A DNA stretch of 13,013 nucleotides from Smittium culicis (Eukaryota; Kickxellomycota; Harpellomycetes; Harpellales; Legeriomycetaceae): contig LSSN01003007.1 of NCBI GenBank assembly GCA_001970855.1, positions 1 through 13,013 on the forward strand. Direction: 5' to 3'. Under the pieces are notes generated by a model. The model made no database searches, was not told the DNA's origin, and saw nothing but the letters and a program-made list of their open reading frames with translations. The position numbers were made by a program, and so were the translations under genes. Numbering within the stretch: the first letter of the stretch is position 1; the number at the start of each line of letters is the position of its first letter. Shown piece after piece: positions 1-9,385 of the stretch.

Positions 1-40
1 CATTATTTCAATTTAACAATCGTTTATTAAATTTCTATAG
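1..40 (+). other. 3' end of an upstream intron of the USP gene
   Basis: AT-rich sequence with a possible branch site (TTTAACAAT) and a TTCTATAG acceptor at 33-40. All of it reads as intron, because the reading frame of the next exon meets a stop at 38-40. The first exon or exons, encoding the short N-terminus, lie left of the window. Confidence 0.7.
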
Positions 41-2269
41 GGCGTCGGAGGACTTGCCGAAATATTACCAAAAAACAACGACAGGTACTATGGCCTCATC
101 AACGTAAGCACTCCATCATTTTCATCTTTTTAGCCCCCATAACCAATACTCAATGTATTTTTTAAATAATTTTTTTCAATCTAAATCTTCGCTTTTTCAT
201 TTCCCCCCAAAAATTCCTATAGCTCGGAAATATGTGGTGAGTATACAAACTATTTCTTAAATTTACATTTTTTATTTTACTTCTATTTTATATTTGTACA
301 TATTTTATTTATCTCTAATTTTTTTTTAAATTTTATTTCAAAAAGCTACTGTAACTCAGTTCTCCAGCTTCTATATTTCTGCAAACCCTTTAGAACATGC
401 GTCAACAATTATCCCTTAAACAGAAATTTGCCCATCGAAACTCAAAAATCATATCAAAGGAATGAAAGTAGGTTTTCAAATAGCGCACTATCTGAGCAAA
501 CTGCCACTTCTAGCAACAAAGCCTCTTCAGTACCAGCTTCGAACCTCCCCAAAATTTCAAACTCCATATCAAAAGGAAGCAATCTCTCAAAAACTGACCA
601 CTTAGCCTCTGAATCTTACTTCGACGACGCTAACAGCGCTCAAAGATATGGTGTCCCCATTTCCATGTTTACTGCATTAAAAGATCTATTTTGGCACATC
701 ACCACTAGAATATCTAGATCTGGTACTTACAATCCCAACAGATTCATAACAACTCTGAAACAGAACAATGCCCTTTTTAGAAACAACTTCCACCAAGATG
801 CCCATGAAATGCTAAATTACCTAATGAATGAGATTTCTGAAAATGTCGAGCATATTCAAGCCAGTAAAAACTTAACTACAGGAACTGGAAAGCCCATCGA
901 TGGTCCTAGCCCATTTTCCAAAAATACCTGGGTTCATACTTTATTTGAAGGCCTTTTAACTAACGAAACTAAGTGCCTAACTTGTGAAAAAGTAACCAAT
1001 AGAGATGAAACCTTCTTTGATCTATCTGTAGATATTAGCAACAACACCTCTGTCACTAACTGCATGAGACAGTTCGCTGCTGGTGAAATTATGAACCAAA
1101 ATAATAAATTCTTGTGTGAAAACTGCGGAACTTTGCAAGAAGCTGAACGAAGAATGCGCATAAAAAGATTACCTAACATCCTCGCATTACATCTAAAACG
1201 ATTCAAATACAAAGAGTCTATCGGAAACTATGTAAAGCTAAACCACAGAGTTAACTATCCGTTGACTATGAGGGTCCCTGACACTACACAGTCAACCGAA
1301 GATGTAGAATACAAACTAGTAGGTACCATTATTCACCTCGGAAGTGGACTACATCAAGGCCATTACATCGTCATTGTCAAAAGTGGCGACAGCTGGATCA
1401 TTTATGACGACGATTACGTTGACATCATCCACGAATCTGATCTCGAATTATACTTTGGTGACTCTTTAACTTATGGTGGCGTTTATGTCCTTCTCTATGA
1501 AAGATCTGATTTTGACCCACTAAAATATGACCTTCCTGGAAACTCTTTCCCGAACACTGAATTTTCTGCCGAATCTGACGCTATTAACCCAAATGCCAAT
1601 TTAGCTCCTCCAAATAATGCCTCGGAAAAAACTAAAAGTTTCAGCGTTCCGCCCTTTTCTAGCTCTGAAATTAAACCAGATAATATTAATATTGGCAACA
1701 ATGAACCAATAGGTCAATCTAACATGGGAAAAGTTAATGATATCACCACAAGCACTTCGACTAATATAACTTCAGACAGCGAAGCTAAATGCACCTCTGA
1801 AACTATTAACCCCAATTCTGAAAATCTTGGTGATTCCAAGAATTCCAACCCAAATAACAGCGAGGTATCAGAGACTAATCCACAAGATAACTTATCCAAA
1901 CCATCTAAAAATTCTGCAGACAGCGACGAAAAAAAAGAGGAAAAGAGCGATTCTACTGATGACAATGACTCTGAATCCAAATCAGATGATAAAAATAACG
2001 ATATCGAAATGAACGAGTTTTCGTCATCATCAATCCTTTCAAATTTGATTAAAAATAAAGGAACATCATCGCTTGAAGACGCTATTGACACATTCTTGCA
2101 ACAATCCTCGGTTGAAATTTCTATCAGAGAACCGACCCTACCCCCAGTCCAAGCAGTCCCCTCAAACGGTAAGGCTGATGGAAAGAGCTCCTCTGGAAGT
2201 AAAATCAAATGGAACATTTTTTCAAAGAACAAGGATAAATCACCTAAATCTAACGGCGTCGCCGCTTAG
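41..2269 (+). CDS. ubp9: Ubiquitin-specific protease, USP12/46-Ubp9-CreB type (5' end outside window; spliced 41-103, 223-236, 346-2269)
   Basis: A cysteine protease that removes ubiquitin from proteins. Family members (human USP12/USP46, yeast Ubp9/Ubp13, Aspergillus CreB) usually act with a WD40 partner (WDR48/CreC); no partner is visible here. The visible product has 666 residues. The Cys box reads YYGLINLGNMC, then YCNSVLQLLYFCKPFR, with catalytic Cys at visible residue 26. QDAHEMLNYLMN starts near 176. A zinc-ribbon pair CLTC/CENC lies at 236-239 and 283-286. The His box HQGHYIVIVK has its His at 365, followed by WIIYDDDYVD and GGVYVLLYE near 411. A Ser/Asn-rich insert (about 58-125) separates the Cys box from the rest of the fold. 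The 255-residue tail is Ser/Asn-rich, acidic at 549-583 and Lys-rich near the end; its function is unknown. Position 41 is an exon start, not the protein start: an in-frame TAG at 38-40 belongs to the acceptor. Thr is usual where Met precedes the Cys. Family assignment is firm; the exact orthologue is less so. Confidence 0.93.
104..222 (+). other. Spliceosomal intron 1 of the USP gene (phase 0)
   Basis: The 119-nt intron begins GTAAGC and ends CCTATAG after a pyrimidine-rich stretch. It lies between Asn (AAC, 101-103) and Leu (CTC, 223-225) of the conserved LIN-LGN segment. Its removal restores the canonical Cys-box order with no insertion. Confidence 0.88.
237..345 (+). other. Spliceosomal intron 2 of the USP gene (phase 2, splits the catalytic Cys codon)
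   Basis: The 109-nt intron begins GTGAGT and ends TTTCAAAAAG. It separates TG (235-236) from C (346), so the catalytic cysteine codon exists only after splicing. A second GT lies 3 nt upstream (234-235). Using it would give LGN-Ile-Tyr-Cys and lose the Cys at its conserved position. The GTGAGT donor at 237 is the better consensus and gives the family sequence. Confidence 0.87.
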
Positions 2270-2553
2270 TTTTATTTTCTTTGCTTATCACACTTATTTA
2301 AATTATATTTTTGAATCTTTATATGGTTTCTTCGTTTTAAGTATCCATTGAATAATGAATTTCTCAAGTTTTAGGAAATAGGCGTTGTTTTTATATATTT
2401 CAAAAAATAATTTTCACATCCATTACTCCATACTTTTAATACTAGCATTAATAAAACTATAATATAGTAACACTCGATAATTTTCTCTTAAAAAATCAGC
2501 TTTATTTAGCGCAAATTTACGCAAATTAATTTAGGTACTAAATAACACACAGT
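2270..2553 (+). other. 3' flank of the USP gene: probable 3'UTR and intergenic DNA
   Basis: AT-rich with no open frame of note. An AATAAA hexamer at 2450-2455, about 180 nt after the stop, is a candidate polyadenylation signal. The sequence runs directly into the retrotransposon relic, so the LINE sits only about 0.3 kb downstream of the protease stop codon, in the same orientation. Confidence 0.4.
2545..2553 (+). repeat. Candidate target-site duplication, left copy
   Basis: ACACACAGT here recurs exactly at 7208-7216, on the far side of the LINE relic. Position and length suit a LINE target-site duplication, but a chance match is not excluded. Confidence 0.3.
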
Positions 2554-2572
2554 TAAAGGGAAATAACCTTTA

Positions 2573-3751
2573 ATGAAAATTCTAGTAAAAAAAATCACGC
2601 CTGATGTCGAATTGCCACTATTTCTGGAGCATGATACAGGCTTAGTCAACTTGTTCTACAAAGGATGCAAAGAAGCCTGTAGCTATTGCAAGGGCGTAGG
2701 ACACTGGAAATCAGACTGTGAAGTTCTGAATCAAATAATTAATGAAAAAAAAAGCTAGAAAGAGTGCTAACAGAATGGGATTTGTCTTAAAGAGCACAGA
2801 GACAGAAAAGACAGTTAGCCTTGAAAGCACTGCACTCACTACAAAAAATTTGCCTTTTGAAACTGCTACTGCCACTAAAACTAATGATGGTGATAAAAAA
2901 GTAGCTGAGGCTAAAAAATTAGAGCCCAATTACGGTTCTGGTAGCTCCCATACTGTCTCAGTACGTACTATTAGTGGTACTACTCGAATAAAAAATCCCC
3001 CAGCAAGCTCTATAGCTATGATTCAGCCAAAAACGAGCACGCTAAAAAAAATATCACCTGATGATGAAACACGATCCGACTATAGCACCATAAATAACAA
3101 TAAAAAAAAATTATAAATGAAAATAAAAATGCTATAGAAACTGATGATTACGAAGAGTCGTCTGATTATGAAAGGTCAAGCTCTCCAATTGAAATAAAAA
3201 AAGAGCATATTATTTTCAATAACAATTAAAGCGACTCTGATGGCAATAAGACGCTATCGGAGTACTCTATTATGGCTGGAAAGGCCAGATTGGGCCTTAT
3301 ACCCCAAAAAGAATTCCTCAACTATGTATCAAGCGTAGATAGATCACCGCAAGGAGCCAATGTGGCTAATATGGAGTTGGACTCTATTCCACCTGGAGAT
3401 ACTGGCGCTGACACTGAAATGCGCCAAAAACAGATTAAAATTTCTTATGAAAAAAAATCAAAAAAAAGATTAAAATCAAAAAATAAAATAAAAACAGACA
3501 AATTCTTGGTACTAAACGTCCAAGATATCAAAAAAGACGCTGTGAAGTGATACGTTTTGCTTAACTCAGCACTGGCTGAACAAAGCTTCACTGTTAAAAA
3601 AATTAAACAACGTAATAGCAAATGGAGGCATGAAATACACACTGACTATGGGAACATTATAAAATTTTCAAAATTAGAAATAAAAATTTTTGAAAAGGCT
3701 TTATATGCCAAAATTAGGCGTGAAGTCAATAAAAAATTTTGCCTTAAGTAA
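2573..3751 (+). pseudogene. LINE ORF1 (gag-like) relic with CCHC zinc knuckle
   Basis: ORF1 proteins of LINEs bind the element RNA. The first segment (2573-2758) has the hallmark ELPLFLEHDTGLVNLFYKG and then a knuckle with the C-x2-C-x4-H-x4-C spacing, at 2678-2719 (CSYCKGVGHWKSDC). The frame shifts in an A9 run (2745-2753) to the next open segment (to 3116), which is Ser/Thr/Lys-rich. It shifts back in a second A9 run (3102-3110) and reads on with stops at 3227-3229 (TAA) and 3548-3550 (TGA) to TAA at 3749. The middle is polar and acidic (TDDYEESSDYE near 3140-3170), then Lys-rich. The N-terminal part found in related ORF1 proteins is absent. Three separate short open stretches here are pieces of this one broken frame, not genes. 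Confidence 0.78.
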
Positions 3752-3764
3752 TAATAGTGAAAAA

Positions 3765-4450
3765 ATTTAAAAATTATTGCTAATAACATCAGCTGAATAA
3801 AATAAGTAAAATCTGCGCTGGATTCGTTTTTATAAAAACCAGGTCCTGATATAATTTTGCAAAAAAAAATTTTTTCTGACATAGAAAACATACAGATATT
3901 TAAAAAAAGGTTATTCGTGCATAGAGTCAAAATCTGAAATAAAAAAATATGGAACTGGTTTAATAATAGGAGATTGAGATAAACCTGGGCTAAAAATATC
4001 AGAATTAAATATCAGTCTATATTGAATGTCAGGTGAAATTAGTGGATTTGTGGATAAAATAAATAGCTTTGAAAATTAAAATATTAACAACCGTAAACCA
4101 TTAGCGGCGTCAGGAAAAAAAAATACTGTAGGTCAGATGGTAAATTATATTAAAACCAGACCCAAAGAAAAATTTTTTTTATGTGGTGATATCAGAACGA
4201 ACGTTGGAAGAGCTATAATTATTCTTAAAAAATCTGAGATCAACTTTAATTTAGCTTCCGTATCAAACTCCATCGGCTCAAGGTGGAATAAGAATAAAAT
4301 AGGGAGAATAATTGATCATATATTTTTCTGAAATATAAATTCTCGACCGAACAAGTGTACTTCAAATAAATATCTGGATATATCTGACCATTTTCCGATC
4401 ACAGCAGAGTGGGAAATTAAGAGTTTTAATAATATAGACACAATCAAAAA
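3765..4450 (+). other. Endonuclease (EEP/AP-type) domain remnant of the LINE
   Basis: Recognised from three ordered motifs of the exonuclease-endonuclease-phosphatase fold. PDIILQK is at 3845-3865, where families have Q-E, so the metal-binding Glu is replaced by Lys (AAA). FLCGDIRTN lies around 4179-4205, with Arg where the family's GD-x-N pattern has Asn nearby. RIIDHIFF precedes 4329, and LDISDHFPI is at 4374-4400 with the catalytic His of S-D-H kept (4389-4391). YGTGLIIG is readable near 3948. The first motif lies in a different frame from the others, and stops interrupt the main frame near 3975, 4023, 4077 and 4329. Confidence 0.8.
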
Positions 4451-4967
4451 AATCAAGGTGAAAAAAATGAAATCGATCGGCCAACAGTTAAAAAAAACCC
4501 CCGATTTGATTCATTGGCTGTCGATTCAATCGAAATTGATAATGTATAAATCAATCAATTGATATAGTATGGACAGAACCCGATCTTCTAGGAATTTTGG
4601 ACGGTCCGGCAGACCAAAAAAAATTTTTTTGATCAAAAAAAACTATTAAAAAAGTTGAGAAATATCAAAAAAAATTCAAACTTTATACAAAGTCTAAAAT
4701 CGATTTTGAAACTTATAAAAAGACCAAAATGACTGTGAGAAGTCAAAAAAAGCTGATTCGAAGAAATTTTATATGGAAAAATTAAAAAGGCTTAATGATT
4801 ATCTTATAAATAATGACTCCAGAAAAACATAGAATTTCACTAAACTCTCTAAAAATGAGAAAAATAAAACCGTTTCAAATGGCCCAATAATCGACCAAAA
4901 CAAAAATCTGGTTACTGATAACATGAAATAAATGGAATTTTGGGGAAATAATTTCAAAAATTTAGCT

Positions 4968-6137
4968 AAGATCATAGTGGCAATAGAAAGTCCACTGAAA
5001 AGTGGTAAAGCGTCATTGAAAAAGACGTTGATAAATTCCCAGAGTGTGATGAATATAATTCTTGGGATGAAATATTTATAACTATCAAATCAATTCTTAA
5101 TAACAAAGCGCCTGGAATCGATGGAATAATAAATGAAATTTACAAAATAATTTGTTCCGAAAATATCTCAGAGTATAAAACTCTCAAAATTTTTATTTAG
5201 TATTTTAGAAATTGAATGGGATAAGGGCGAAATTCAAAAAAAAAAAAAAAAAGGCTGTGCTTATTGTGGTGCCTATATATAATATATATGATTTGAAATA
5301 TACATAAAATTTAGAGAAATAACTCTTATTCCTACTCATATAAAAAATTTTGCTAGAATATTACCCAGAAAATTAGCGAAATTCTGCAAAAAATATAGTA
5401 TAATAAAAAATGAGCAGGTGAGGTTTCGATCACGGGAAGATTGTGTCACACAAGCTACAGTGCTATATGAAATTGTCAAACGAAGTAAAATTCAAAATTT
5501 AGAAACATGGATAGGATTTATAGATTCGCAAATGCTTATGATATGGTACAACATATGGCGCTAATAAATAAACTTAGGAGCATCGGGATTGGAAGAAAAT
5601 TTTTAAATTTAATTTTACGACTGTAAAGATCACCGAAAATAACAGTAAAAATTGGAAATGAAATTTCCGAAAAATCTGACCTCGACTGCGGTGTGCGGCA
5701 AGGTTGCCCCGCATCGTCCATTTTATTTAATTTTTATATAAACGGTATTTTTGATGGTATACAAGGTGTTTTTGTGCCATCAGTAGGAAAAAAAAATCCT
5801 AGGCCTACTATTTGCAGATAATGTAAAAGTCATTTCTGACTCTGCTGAACAGCTTTAAGGCTCCTTGAATATTATAATTTATTGGTCGAATAAATGGGAA
5901 ATGAAAATCAAACATTCAAAATGTGGGATTTTAAAAAAAAATTTTAAATTTAGTGCTCAAAATCGTGAAATAGAAAATTTTCTAAAATACGAATATCTAG
6001 GATACACTTTTAACGAAAATTTGAATGTATTATCTGAAATTCAGAAAAATAAAAAAAATATTGAAAATGATAGTTTTGTTAGCTATGGATATTTAAGAGA
6101 AACTGAAATACCAATCAGCTTTAAAATTGATATTTAA
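4968..6137 (+). other. Reverse transcriptase domain remnant of the LINE
   Basis: RT blocks appear in canonical order. KAPGIDG is at 5105-5125, then VVPIY near 5266 after a frameshift in an A17 run. REITLIPTHIKNFARIL follows near 5310-5360, with NEQVRFRSREDC near 5410. Motif A GFID is at about 5512, with ANAYDMV one frame away because of a 1-base loss just after the Asp. Motif B GVRQGCPASS starts at 5690, and motif C LLFADN is at 5805-5822. The second Asp of motif C (normally ADD) is Asn (AAT, 5820-5822), which would abolish metal binding. Thumb-like segments continue to 6137. Stops occur inside, for example in ILRL-stop-RSP near 5624. Confidence 0.87.
5236..5252 (+). repeat. A17 homopolymer inside the LINE RT region
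   Basis: Seventeen consecutive A residues between GEIQ and KAVLIVVPIY of the relic. The coding frame changes across it, so length change in this run is one of the breaks in ORF2. Confidence 0.9.
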
Positions 6138-6860
6138 TAATTCTGCGCTGATGTCTATTGGTTGATATAGAGGAAAAACCTTTAGAAGGAGTGAACAAAG
6201 AGTTAAACCAATACAAATTGAAATTGATAAATCAATAATAATAGTGGCTAGAATGGGAAAATCAGCGGCTATGGAAAGGCTACAGACCGAGCTGGGAATT
6301 AAATCGGTATTTTTAAGAACAAGCGAGGCTCGAGAGCGCGCAATAGTAAAATTAAAAATTCAAAAAAGTTGATTTCTGAACTTATTAAATTCCGTACAGA
6401 TCAAGAATGAATAATTGAGTATTAGGAACTAATAAGTGGATAAAAAAATATTGCAGTGCAATAAAAACGAAAAATGTGTTAAATGCGCTAATACATAGAA
6501 AAATGGGTAATAATAAATCTAAAATCCATAAATATGCAATTTATCATGGAGTTAAGAGTGCAATTATCTGGATCAATTTACAAAAAAATTTTCTAAAACA
6601 GCGTATAAGATTCCAGAAAATTGGTAAAATCAGAACAGACCAGTTTATTACAGTGCAAAAACTCGCAAATACAAAAATTTCTTCCTATTTTGTAATAAGG
6701 CCGTGCCAGAAACGATTGAACATTTATTTTTAGTGTGAGGAATGTGGAAAGCCATACGCTTAGATAATATTGAGCGATTTTTTAAAAAAATCATAATTTT
6801 TTTAATTTAAATTCTTCTTCTTCCGATCCAGTATCAAACGGATCAGTTTGGAAAACTCCT

Positions 6861-6874
6861 GGGGGGGGGGGGGG
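6861..6874 (+). repeat. G14 homopolymer inside the LINE C-terminal region
   Basis: Fourteen consecutive G residues in otherwise strongly AT-rich DNA, between readable pieces of ORF2 (VSNGSVWKTP before it, SFNQLRAGNAYQIIE after it). Such a run is unusual here and may be a slippage product or an assembly artefact. Confidence 0.9.
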
Positions 6875-7207
6875 ATCTAAAAAATCTTTTAACCAGCTTC
6901 GTGCTGGTAACGCCTACCAAATTATTGAGTGTGCAACAGAAAATTTTTTGGATGACATACGTGCTACCCGATTTCTAATGCTTGAAAGTATTAGTGAATT
7001 ACCAGCCCCCTTGAAACGATAAACAGTTGGTATAGAGTTGCTAGAGCGGCGGAGAGGAGTTTGATAGAATTATTTTGTTTAAAATTTTATTTTTAATACT
7101 TTATTATAGTTTTTCATACATTTTTATATTGTTTTAAATAAATTCCTCGTAATATATATAAATATATTTCTTATAAAAGGAACCTTCTATAACAGAATCA
7201 AATTTAG

Positions 7208-7216
7208 ACACACAGT
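7208..7216 (+). repeat. Candidate target-site duplication, right copy
   Basis: Exact partner of the 9-mer at 2545-2553. It lies 112 nt after the ORF2 stop codon, a plausible 3'UTR length, but there is no poly-A or simple repeat directly before it. Confidence 0.3.
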
Positions 7217-8037
7217 ATATTATTGATATCAATAACTTAGGTAATTATATGAAACTTTGAATTCTGAATTATGTGTTCATGATGTTGTAATATTAAGCTT
7301 ATTGTGGAAAATAATTAATTTTACAAGTTATATAACATATATAATTTATTTATCTATGTTCATAGCTTATTACTACTAGGATTTTTATAAATCTAGTAAA
7401 AGATATTGGAATTTATTTATTTTTTAGCAAAGATGAATTATTCAGATAATTATAAATCCTTATATATCCCATTTTTCAGAGTTTTAAAATTTTTTAGATT
7501 TTAAAAGGTTAATCAATAAAGTTTTAATAGCAGTATAATAATATAATATATAAAATATTTTAATATAAGCGAGTTATTAATATAGTGGACACTTTTGCAG
7601 CAATAAAAGAACTTCAATTAGCGAGAAAAAGCTCTTTAAAAACCCGAATAATTACTTTTCTGGAGAATAGCTTTCGAAACTGCTCCGCTCTAACCTACAT
7701 CTACAATATGGCAGTTATTTCATTTTTTTTGAAGTAGTTTTAGCCATCGGTTTGATCAGGTAGTTATATGATAATATTTTTTATTAGATTTTAAAATTAA
7801 TTCCAAAGATGATGGGTACGAAAAATTTCTATTCCTATAAATAATATCTCATATTTAATTATGATATTGGGAAATTCGATGGTCGGGTATTATCTACCTT
7901 GGTTTCTTAGATAGAAAATAGATTAGCCGATTAACTAAACAAAAATTTTAAATATTTTATAAAATCATAAATAGATAGTAATACACGATACACCTGGAAT
8001 ATTAAATGGGTATATAGGATATTCTCAAAAGAGCATA
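7217..8037. other. Gene-free AT-rich DNA
   Basis: No convincing coding frame, RNA gene or clean repeat was seen. It contains poly-A/T runs, TA-rich stretches and small imperfect hairpins, for example around 7376-7400 and 7838-7868. A locally GC-richer patch around 7670-7700 faintly resembles the LINE tail on the - strand, but not enough to call. Confidence 0.6.
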
Positions 8038-8973
8038 AGCTTTTTTTCTTGGAAACTCTATTTACTCATGTCTTAGATAAATACGGCTACAAAGAGGTTA
8101 GCGCTAAAAAAAGAATATAGGAATAAACATAAAAAAAAAGATTTTTTTCTTTAAAAAGTTTTCGCATATGAACAATTCCTGACCGTTTTTTTTATACAGA
8201 GGATTTACTTCTTTATGGAATTTTTTTATATTAGAGTTGCTCTTTTTTTTTAGCTATATTATCAACACCTTGCTATATTATCTTATCACTTTTATATACA
8301 TTAGTAAAACACCGAGTTTTCTATTTAATTTTTTAGTATAAAAAGGCTTCCTTTTTCAACGCTTTAATCGATATGAATTTTTTTTACAACAAAGTTTGAG
8401 AAAAAAAAACAAATAAAATCTTTTATTCAAATTTATAAAGCTATCGAACCAAAAAAAAATTCCTCTGCTAATTTTAGACATCTACGTGCAGCAATGGGTA
8501 AGATACGGTTCTTTCGTGAATTCCGTTAAGCTATTTTTTTTATCAGTTAATTCATACTATGGAACTTTCTCAAAATATTTAAAAATTAAAGTAAAGATGA
8601 CGAGGAGGAGATTTTTAACGGGAAATTTCCTGCTCCTCAATATAATCTCCCATACATATAAGAAAAAATCAAGGATAGTTAATTAAACTCAGATTAATTT
8701 TGAATTAAACAAATTTTGTCGCATTTTTTTTTTACTAAGCGTTAATCATTTTATATAACCTAAGAAAAATATAAATACATATCGAATTAAATAGGTATTA
8801 AATATTAATTAAAGATCATATTAGCTATTCAATTACAATTAAAAATCAAATCACCGGTGGCTATATATCATTTCCAAAAAAAATTACCAGGAAATCAAGT
8901 AGCTAATACAAAAATAACTCAGAAAATACAGCAGTAAACCTCTAATATGGCGACAACTAGAAAAGTCAACCCT
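8038..8973 (+). repeat. Diverged direct-repeat family, copy A (blocks 8038-8084, 8627-8661, 8944-8973)
   Basis: Three short blocks recur in the same order and orientation at 11618-11908. The first is AGC, a T run, then TCTATTT and TTAG. The second is GCTCCTC followed by TAATCTCCCA. The third is AATATG, then AAAAGT and AACCCT. Each is roughly 75-85% alike by eye. Copy A is about 450 bp longer between blocks 1 and 2. Long terminal repeats, a dispersed intergenic repeat or an old duplication could all explain this; no coding sequence helps decide. Confidence 0.4.
8602..8638. repeat. Imperfect palindrome in repeat copy A
   Basis: GAGGAGGAGATTT at 8602-8614 can pair with AAATTTCCTGCTCCTC (8623-8638), leaving a loop of about 8 nt. 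It is the most GC-rich hairpin of this AT-rich block. Function unknown. Confidence 0.5.
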
Positions 8974-9385
8974 CTAAGAAGGCGGTTTTATGAATTTGAA
9001 ATGTAATAAATATTGATTTATTGTTTGAAGTATACACCATTTTTATTAAGGCGACTTTATAGTCTAATTAAATTAAATTTGCAAGTTATAGTAAATTGAA
9101 CTTGTCTATATGCAATTTATATTGCTAATAATCTTGCATATTGTCAATAGCACTCTGAGAAGCCAGCTCTCAGTTATTTTTGTAAATGGCTGTATAATGA
9201 GCCAAAATACAATTTCTAACTTGCAACAAAAACATTTACTTAACAATTTAAGTTTACCATTCCTACGTTTGGGTAGTAATCTATTTTTTATTAATGCTGT
9301 TTAATGTGTGCTCTGACTAGGAGCTCAATGATCTCGACTAATTCAATTTTGTTGGAACGAGCTTAATTCTAAGATTTCTTACAAC
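8974..9385. other. AT-rich DNA without a supported gene
   Basis: A 64-codon open stretch at 9110-9304 (+) has no recognisable domain and is poor in charged residues. It overlaps a possible - strand coding relic, so I do not call it. Nothing else was seen. Confidence 0.5.

Larger units (their letters stand above)
3765..7096 (+). pseudogene. LINE ORF2 relic: endonuclease, reverse transcriptase and C-terminal zinc finger/tail
   Basis: In an intact LINE this protein nicks the target site and copies the RNA there. Every expected part can be found across the three + frames, with no large gap: endonuclease (3765-4450), Lys-rich linker with FETYKKTKMTVRSQKK (about 4700-4760), pre-RT segment ending SILNNKAPGIDGIINEIYK (5084-5140), RT core, WSNKWEMKIKHSKCGIL and YLGYTF (about 5880-6010), a post-RT block rich in ELGIKSV and ARERA (6168-6371), RTDQFITVQKL (about 6630-6665), ETIEHLFLVC-like zinc finger (6709-6738) and terminal WYRVARAAERSLIELF ending at TAA 7094-7096. 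There are many in-frame stops and several frameshifts, so no functional product is expected. Short open stretches inside (for example 4137-4331, 5865-6137, 6476-6733) are fragments of it. Confidence 0.86.
2554..7207 (+). mobile_element. Degenerate, 5'-truncated non-LTR (LINE) retrotransposon, AP-endonuclease type
   Basis: Along the + strand, in the order expected for a LINE, are an ORF1 CCHC knuckle, an apurinic-type endonuclease, linker helices, a reverse transcriptase, a post-RT region and a C-terminal zinc-finger/tail. ORF1 begins only about 35 codons before its zinc knuckle, so the 5' part is missing, as is usual for LINEs after incomplete reverse transcription. Every domain carries stops or frameshifts, and two catalytic positions have changed, so the copy is dead. 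The boundaries are tentative; they rest on a 9-bp ACACACAGT match at 2545-2553 and 7208-7216. There is no clear poly-A tail. Layout suggests the L1/Tad/I-like endonuclease-bearing LINEs; I cannot name the clade. Confidence 0.88.

Noticed and set aside
1714..2232. 172-codon open frame on the - strand
   Set aside because: It is the antisense of the Ser/Asn/Asp-rich protease tail. The Ser/Leu/Phe-rich composition is what such antisense gives; there is no domain. The antisense frames at 934-1212 and 1495-1701 are likewise shadows.
428..2269. A gene starting at 428
   Set aside because: The codon at 428 is TTG inside a frame that runs back without a stop to the acceptor at 345 and encodes YCNSVLQLLYFCKPFR. 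The true protein starts left of the window.
4137..4331. Separate small gene
   Set aside because: It is the GD-to-IDH part of the LINE endonuclease; the same frame continues on both sides across stops with family-like sequence.
6476..6733. Separate 85-residue gene
   Set aside because: RTDQFITVQKL and the following zinc-finger sequence place it in the C-terminal part of LINE ORF2.
7660..7705. Third LINE tail on the - strand (GGTTAGAGCGGAGCAG resembles the tail)
   Set aside because: The match is under 20 bp and the conserved peptide cannot be read in any frame; judged insufficient.
8486..8686. 66-codon open frame
   Set aside because: No recognisable motif or supporting context; it overlaps a palindrome and a repeat block. 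Openings of this size are expected in 5 kb of AT-rich DNA.
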